Positions 25,901 to 34,900 of a DNA stretch of 64,000 nucleotides are shown piece after piece. This DNA comes from Schizochytrium sp. TIO01. Lineage: Eukaryota > Sar > Bigyra > Thraustochytrida > Thraustochytriidae. Position 1 is the stretch's first letter, and each line of letters opens with the position of its first letter. The notes beneath the pieces are model-generated. The model did not search any database, was not told where the DNA came from, and was given only the letters and a program-made list of their open reading frames with translations. Position numbers and translations under genes: made by a program. Location of the stretch: assembly GCA_004764695.1 (NCBI GenBank), contig SMSO01000031.1, forward strand, positions 7,311,261 through 7,375,260, given 5' to 3'.

Positions 25901-28900
25901 ATCTTATGGTAACCGATCCGAAGTTCTGATGACCATGAGGAATATGTGCACGACAACGGGTCATGGAAATTCTGTAGCAGTTCCACAACGACACATCTTC
26001 TTGCATGGCTCTGATGCCAATCTTGAAATTCGTGCAGCCCGTATTTCTGAACTACTTGTCGAGGGCGTTGCGCTAGTATCGGATTATGAGAATGCTGCGC
26101 GCTCCCCACCTCAGGCTTCCTCTAGCAAGTCAAGGAGTAACGATCAAGAGCAAACCGAGCCTGTTTTGGACTTAACGAGTTTTGAATCTGATAGCTCGCT
26201 TGATCTACATGATATTGGATTCGAGGGAGGTAGCTTTGATACAAGCTCTACTCAAAGAGAGCGTTCAGCTTCTGCTCGCGAAGCCATGGGTGGCTCCGCA
26301 GGACTGCAATCTTCTGGTTTAAGTGCCAGCCAACAAATGATTCAAAAGATCAATGTGCTTTACGAAATCGCAGACTCTTCCGCTGAAGAGGATATGAGCC
26401 AGCCATCTCCTCTCACGATTGGTTCGGTAAAGCGCGATCATGAAGTGCAGATCCTAGCTATGGCTATCCTGTCGGATGCTCGTTTCGTCACAACAGGGTT
26501 ATGGCTAGGTGCTGTAGCTCGAGAAGTTCTTGAATGTTTGTATGACCGATACTGTAATCGTGCATTGGAAAAATTAGTTGTTGACTGGTCTTTGTGCACC
26601 TCTCGTCCTTTGCCGCAATACTTGCTTCAGGGCTCTTCATTGCAGCGAACTATTAATCTCGTTTTTCGTAGTACTGCTGGAGATCAAGGTGATGCTCGCG
26701 CTGTAGACGCTATCATGTCTTGGTCATCAGGCGCCGATGAAAGTAGAGTCAAGGATTCTCTCTTGAGCGCCTGCACAACCGTGTTTACCGCTGTTGGGCA
26801 TGAACTTTCTCTTGGTGTTCAAGCCGATCGCGAGCGCCTGAAGATGGAGAGCCAAGCTCGGGAGGCAGAAGATCGAGACGCAGTTACTGCTCTGGCACAA
26901 GTGCGCGAAGCTCGTCGACCAGCAAGCGGCTCGCATGGCTCATCATCATCGATGCAGAGTGGTAGTCGGCGGGAAGGCGTGGCAACACCTGCTCCAGCGA
27001 TATCTACATCAAACGCATTGAATCCGCCTCGGGTTAGGGCTCTTTCTACAACTGGTCCTCTCGAAGTTGGCGATATTGTTCGCGCTCGCTTCATGGGAGG
27101 TCCCAACTGGTTTTCAGGCTATATTGCCAATGTTTACCCTGATGGCACGTATGCCATCGACTATGACGATGGTGATAAAGAGACGCATGTTCCACGTAAT
27201 ATGATTGCGCCCTTGTCTCTGCAAGAAGATTCGCCTTTTGCTGTCGGCGACATAGTCCAGGCGCGCTTTTGCAGAGGCTCAAAATGGTACCGCGGCCGCA
27301 TCGCTCGCACTTACGAAGGAGGGCAGTACGATATTTTGTATGATGATGGTGATCTCGACCGCCGTCTAGAAGGCTCTTATGTACGTGCTGTTGAAAGAGT
27401 GGTTCAGGAGTCCTCAGAATCAACAGCACCAAACCAAGACGATGAACCTCCCCCGGCAGATGCCACTTTGGACGAGCGGCCTGGTCAGTATGTCCTTATT
27501 GCTGACCGTTACCGTGGAGATATCCCTGCAAGTGGAAAACCTGATTCTGCTCAAGTAAGTATTATTAATAGTCCGTCCACTGCAGACGGATACATTCGCA
27601 CAGTCAAGTTGCGTCTTGCCGAACCTCCTGCCGGAGGATTTGGCTCATGGGATGTCATTGTCTTCGAGCGTGCTGGTGATACAAGCACCTTCTTTGTCGT
27701 GGGAGGTACACCAACACAGCCAACATGTGGTACAATTCATTTTGATCCGCATAGTACTGATATCCAAACTGTGCCGGTTGATGGAACGGTTTACATTTCT
27801 CAAGGACAATACCTCGGTGTCATCAACCGGCGCGGTCGATTAAATGTTGCATATACTCCTGGTAAGAAAAAAATCGAAGAAAGTTGGGCTTTGAAACCTG
27901 TTGAGGTGTTCTATTTGATGCCCAAGAGCGTGCCTGAGCCATTCGAAGGAGGACCCCACCGCACACGACTATGGCATGGACGCGCCGGCTGGTGTGCAAC
28001 AATGCAAATTGCAAACGCACCAGAACATGAAGGTAAATCCCGGTATCTTCGACAAAATGCAGAGGACATTTTTGCTATGCGAACAGAGTCTGGAATCCGG
28101 GTGCAAGAAAGTGTTCGCCAAGCCTGTTGGCTATTGACTGTACTTGTACGTGAAAACATTGTTCCTGCAATGCAAATTCTTAACTCCCCATCATTCTTGC
28201 ATTCATTGCGTCGCGTTTGCGATCATGGCATTTTCTGTATCGACGGTGATTCTGGCAAGCTTGAGGAGATCTCTTCACCTGTTTACGAAGCATGGTTGCC
28301 AGTGATTAATTTGATCTCTCTTTTGTGCAATGCTGCAGTTTCGCCAGCTGTGACTACATCTGCACTATCTGGGCAAACCCTTCCTCGCAGCAAAGCAGAA
28401 GCCCTCATTCTTTTACAAGCAGTATTAGAGACTAAGGTGAACGAAATGAATGAACAGCGCCAACGTAGGTTGCGCGACCTAGTAAAGACGCGCGCCCTTC
28501 TAACCTCTTCAAATGCAGCAGATGCCACGGCGGCAAGTACTTCCCCAGGAAACGCATCTTCAACCCCAGCACCAGCTGCAAGTGTTGCTACCACAGCAAC
28601 ATTTGGGGCAGCTCTACCTGGGCCAACTGCCTCACCTCGTGGCTATTTAGAAGCAATGGAAGCGCGCGGTGGTGGTCCAGAATCCACAGCAGAAGGTAAC
28701 TTGGCTGAGGGCGCAAATGACCTCGCCGTGAATGGAGTTCAGTACTCTTCATGGCGGTCTGGTGTACCCGGGCGGCGTATGTTGAATGAAAGCATGGTTA
28801 CAAGTACTCCACCTGCTCCACGTGCATCGAGCGGTGCACACTCTCTTCTTGTAAATAGTGCTAATTATCGTGCAAATGCAGGAAACCGCACCAGAATGTC

Positions 28901-31900
28901 TGATATTGGCGTGACGTTTGCGCACTCATCACCAACTGCTGCACAGGTGTCTACAACTGGTCCTTCCGCTTTGGGGCAGGATGATTCGTCTTCAGGTAGT
29001 ACAGGAGCTTCCAATAATGTTGGTCAAGGCCAAGACTCTAGTGCCACTAAGGTCGCAGATGGACTTCTTCGTCTCGAACATGACGAAAAGGGAACAGTGG
29101 CCGGAATTAGATTTCAGAAGTTGCTGAAGTGCCTCGTCTCCGTTGACGATTTAACACGAAAGGATGGTCTAGATGGTGAAGCTCTACTAATTGACTCCCC
29201 GCGTCGAGCATTGAAAGAAGATTCGTCATGGGAAGATCATAGCATTTCGTTGAAGGCACAATTCTCACTAAATCCCTCTGTTCTTTCCTTTGAACATTTT
29301 CATGGGCGTCTATGCATTAGTGCAATCCGAGAAAAGCCACTCCAGGCGGACGATGAAGCAGAGGTTGAAAATATTAAGCTTGCTTTGCGCGAACTTGCTG
29401 TTGGCGACGAGCTCATTGCCGTAGAAGGTCAGTTCTTGGAGTCTCTTGACGAGAAAACTCGGAGTGAGCTTACAGCTCTCGGGATGGCAGGGCCTCAAAA
29501 TTCGATCATATCCAGTCAAGGTATAGATTCTGAGGGCAGGCACATGCCATCCTCTCACTGGGACTCATCAGAAGATAGCGTTCTAGACTTCTCTCAACCA
29601 TACGTGTACAATGGTGTTGTCTTTCCTCCGTTGGAAGTGAAGGTGGAACTTTGCGAGCGAAGTGATCGGTTCGAAACGGAGCTTACGCAGGACGTTCTGG
29701 AAGGAGTATCCAGTAAGAGTGAGATATCCCTGACTTTCAGACGCCGCCGTGGGGAGTTTACTGTCAGCCAAAAGAATCAGCTTGGCAAGGGCATTTCCTA
29801 CAATGGAATTCGCGAAAGTTTGGAGGGTATCCAAGGCCAGTTGATGTCATCAGAATCCTCTGGCAGCACAAGTTCTCTCGACAATGCAGAGTGGCTTGAT
29901 TCGCTCGTTACAGCCACCGAGTTGCTAAAAGCATTTGCATGTCAAATGTTGCCACCTGATCGTTTCTTAAAGGACCAATTCGTGAGGTGGTGTCAGCATG
30001 TGAAGGGTGGTGTTGTCGAGAGCGAGCATCCGGTTTTCCAAGACGCCTTCAACTTTGTCCAATCTTCCAAGACTTCTTTACGAGGCGATTTGATGGACTT
30101 CATGTCTACAAGAAGTTCAACTGCAGTTGATTATACAAAGAAGCTCTCTCGGCAACGCACACACTCGCGTATGAGTGACGACGACATTTCTTCTATGGAT
30201 GGACTCGAACACAGTAGCTCCACCGCTTCTTTACCTCGCGTTGAAGAAAGCGGCGTTGGGGTAAGCTCAGTTGGACAGTCTCTCAGCAAAGGTGGTGGAT
30301 CTAAATCTCAACTTGAAGCGCGTAGCGTTGGAGTACCTCTTTCGTCGAAATCCGGAACAAGTTCTCACTTGAGTATTCCGGGGGCTACTGCGCTAAATCT
30401 CAGCTGGGATATGCGTTCATGCTTGCGTTTAGGCAACAATTCATCACAAATTGTCGTCCATGTTGATGGCCGAGAGTTTCGGGGTACAAATGGGCTGCCA
30501 CCAAACCTCTCTGTAGTAAGTGGATCAACTTTGGCTCTTACTATTGAAGGAGATGAATCATCACTGATCTCTTCTTCAACTACCTCCAACAAACTGAACG
30601 ATCGGATTGGCCTTGGCCCAAAGCGAAGCGAAATTGCAGTGGCAGGGCTGCGCAACCGCGCGGGCGCTTATATCTGGCTTGGAACCCGGACTCACTTCCG
30701 AGCTAAATTCTTTTGTGGTCGACTGGGCTCTGAGATTGCTGGGTGGACCTCGGCAAATGGTATGTGCGGTCCTGATGGAGATCACCAATGTCCTGACTGT
30801 AGCTACTTTACGCCTCGTAATATGTCTGGTCTCAACATGAGGCCTGGCTCTTCGCGAGACATTAAGCTCCAGCGCATGCCCATGAAGGACCTTCTCTACT
30901 GTGATCGCTGCATGAAGAACCACGTCCCTTGCGCTGACTGTCGTCGTTTTCTTGCTGTTATGGCACGGACTCAACGCATGACGAGAATCCCCTACCGAGT
31001 ACGCGGTGACTTTGACTCAGATGAATCTTATACTCAATTTCTAAATGGGGTTGTTGTTCCGGGTATGCCAATGCGTGTGTCTGTGGTTTCTGCACGTCTT
31101 TCTGGCACGGTGCGTCCTGGTTCGATTGTCGAAGTTCAACTTATCCGTCCAACAGGTCGCACGACAGTAACCTTGCTTGGCCGCTCTCATCCCTCTTCTG
31201 TCCGTTCTAGTTCTAGCTTTGACGTTTCCTTAAGAGATTTGGAGCTTGTTCCTGTTCGAGATATTGGCGGTCAGGATCTCCGCTCTCGGGGTGCAAATGA
31301 TCGTACTCTCAGTGTATCGACTGCACGCGATGCATCGGGCCATGGGGATAGCCTCAGGCGTACGCGCGGGTTGTTGGCACGCCATCCAAACTTTGAGTCT
31401 ATTCTACGTCAAGACCCGGAAAGTACTGATGATATCTTACGCCGCCTAAAGGCTGGCTTGGACGACATCGGTGATGAAGATGATGATATTGATGATATGG
31501 CTGTGGGCGAGGACGGTACAGGCACAGGTGCACGCCGTGAGCAGCATCGTTTCCTTGAAGTTACAGATTTCTTACTTTCAAGTGAATACGCCCGTTACAT
31601 GACACGGAATTGTCATGTTCATGATAAAGTACGATGTTCGAAGCGATATGAAAGTGTGGCGGAAGGTGATGTTGGTGAAGTAATTCGGATTGATGAGGGC
31701 GATGATTTGCCCTGCCAAGTTCTATGGGAGAAGCTTGGAACTCAGTATTGGCTTCCTTGGGATTGTCTCAGTCTCAATTTGGTCCCTCAGTCACGACGTC
31801 GTGGCGCAATCTCTGGTAGAGATGCTGCAGCAGCAGTTGCTGCTGCACTAGCTGATAAATTGAAATCAAGTCGAACCGGTTCCAGTGGCCGGCCTGGCGC

Positions 31901-34900
31901 TCGAGATGACGATGAAACCAGTGTGACTTTCGCTTCCCAACCAATGTCTACTGATAGTGTTGAGGTGTTTAACAACAACAGATCAATCACCAAAGCAACA
32001 CGCAGCTCAGGATGGAGCACACAACGCCTAAATTGCGAAGTTGACGAGGCTGTGCCACGCATGAATGTTTACTTTCACATTGACGACATGTCTGGTCCTA
32101 AATTACTTTTTGGTGTGGTCGCGACAGAAGGGTTTGGAGGCGAAAACAACGAACGGGAGCTTTACACTCCAATGACAGAGGTTGGGGCATGGGCTCTTCG
32201 TTGTGATGGTCAGATTTTCTCGAATGGTGTTCGTATTCGCAGTAACATGTCGAACAGGAGTCTAAAGGTTGGCGACATCATAACTGTAAGTGTCGATGTG
32301 GAAAACTCCATGGTGACATTTTTACGGAACGATGAGGTCCTAAGCACAATTTGCGGCGTCCCCCCCCGTGTTGTGCCAGCAATTTCTCTCACTTCAACCA
32401 TGCAACGGGTTTCTATTCGCCGAGTTGAAGTGGGTGACCAGGTCAAACTTAAGCCCATTGAAGGCTGGGGTTACCGCTTGAATGTGGCTCCTATATTTGA
32501 TCCTAGCAGCCTTCAGAGCCAAGATGGAGCTTCTACACGTTCGTCAACAAGTTCAATTGTACGCTCTATGGATGGGCAATTTAAAGAATACATTTTACGG
32601 CAACACAAGTGGACACGTCGGCAGGACGAGGCACTTGTTTCATATGTGAATGAAACTGTTGCTCGCTCAGACATGGATCTTTCCGAGCTTCTCAAGATTT
32701 CATGGGACGAACTCTACGCACTATCTCCGCTCGATGTCCAGGAGCTCGCTTCTGATGGCGAGCTCGGTGAAGGCAGTACGTTGGAGCTCGATGACTTGCC
32801 TTCAGTTGCAGAGGCCGAAAGCCTTGAGTTTGGTACGGACAACAACATGCAGCATCAAGGCGAAGGTTTTCCTCCACCTCCGATGGTGCGTCGAGGCGCA
32901 AGCTTTACGTTACTCGAGTCAAATTCTTATGAGCATACTACACCTATCGAAGATGTTCAACGGCACCTGTTTACTCAGACCTCCCGCAGTAGCCTTGAGC
33001 CTCTGAATGCCAGGAAGAAGAAGAAACGCCCTGTCTCTGTAGAGCTTCTGGGGCTTGTTCGTGACCGCGCTTCTATAATCGGTGGTTTGCATCAGAATCA
33101 AACTGACGGGACTGCCGGAGGACGGGTCCAGATCAGCTTAGGCGATGATGTACGCATGGACCAAGATCGCCTGCGGGAAACCTTACTGGATATTGCTCAG
33201 CGTTTTGAGCTTGTCCGTTCCCTCAACCGTGCTGTGCATGAGGCTTTGGGCCTTTTAGACCTCAGCGCATGGCGAGACATTGTGAGCACTGCGGCGCATC
33301 TTTCTGAGTGCTCGGGCATACTGTTTGATAAGTTTAAAGTACCTCTGTGGCTTGATGCCATTTCGTCGACGAAAGCAGAAGATATTCATAAGTTTGATGT
33401 GGTTCTTGACTTTGGCAAGGCTATGTCCAAGCGTCATCTGGCTGACGTCCACGGGCGTCACACTGTTTTTGCACAGGCATTCAGAGTTATGCATCCAATG
33501 CCTGCGAAGACACTTCGTGCACATGGTAAACTTTACAAATGTGTCATGCGGGGTATGGCAAGCCACGATGATGGCGGCCCGTATCGTCAGAGCTTTTCTG
33601 AATATTGCAAGGAACTGCAGACTCTTCCAGGCGTCGGCTTACTACTTCCGTGTTCTAATCGTGCAAACGAGATCCGCGTGAATCGTGATCGCTGGCTGCC
33701 GAACCCCGCGGCTACCTCACCCGTCCAGATTAGTATGTTCGAATTTTTGGGCAAACTAATGGGTATTGCAATTCGTAACCGGGAGTTGCTAGATCTGCGA
33801 CTCCCGAGCTTGGTTTGGAAGCCATTGGTGAACCAAGTTCCTACAATTGATGATTTGCGTGCTGTTGACGTACTTACAGTTACAAATACAGATCCTGACT
33901 GCGCTGATCCCTCGGCTTTGCTTGCACAGCAACCTATGTATTACACTGTAATTACCTTGGACGGCAGGGAAGTAGAACTTGTACCTAACGGTCGCTTTCT
34001 TCAAGTGACACCAGATAACTACCGTGACTGGGCCCAACGTGTGCTCGACTTCAAGGTACACGAGTTTGACACTCAAGTAGAAGCTATTCGACGTGGCCTC
34101 GGTACCATAGTACCGCAGAGACTTTTGATGTTATTTCGTTGGGAGGAGCTTGAGTTGATGGTTTGTGGTCAGCCTAAGATTGATATCAATTTACTAAAAC
34201 GAATGACAGTCTATTCAGATTGTTCTGAGAATGACGCACACATTCAGTACTTCTGGGAGGTGTTGAATGACTTTTCAGATGAGCAACGCTCTGACTACCT
34301 AAAGTTCGTGTGGGGCCGAGCACGTCTTCCCATGGATCGTGAGTCATGGGATCAGCCTCACAAGATTTCGTCCTTTTACCCACCTCGTGCGGCTTATGGA
34401 CGGCCCGAAATGCGTCCAGATGATATGTTACCATATGCGCATACTTGCTACTTCAGCCTCGACCTTCCATCTTACTCAAGCAAGGAAGTAATGAGGCGCA
34501 AATTGCTTTATGCTGTTCAATGTACTGAGATTGATGGTGATCAAACCACAACAGGACGGATGAGCCTGCGTCTTGGCTTTGAGATCGACGATGACGACGA
34601 CGATGATGCTGCTGAAGATAGCTTTGGTCAGGATGTGTATGATGATGTTGAGGATGCGGCGGCCAGTGGTGGAGGCCAATTGCCTGCTTCTCCGCCTCCG
34701 CCTCCGCCTCCAATCGATGTAGATGTTTCTGGATCCTTTAATCGTGGCACAGGGGATACAATCGTAAGCCCAAGCGGAGTACCGCTTCGACCACTGCCTT
34801 TGGATACAATTGCAGAAAGTATTGCTGGTTATGCTCGTCGGCGTGTAACACCACTTGAAACCAGCGTGGGCGATGCTAATGAAAGTGGACACCTGTCTGG

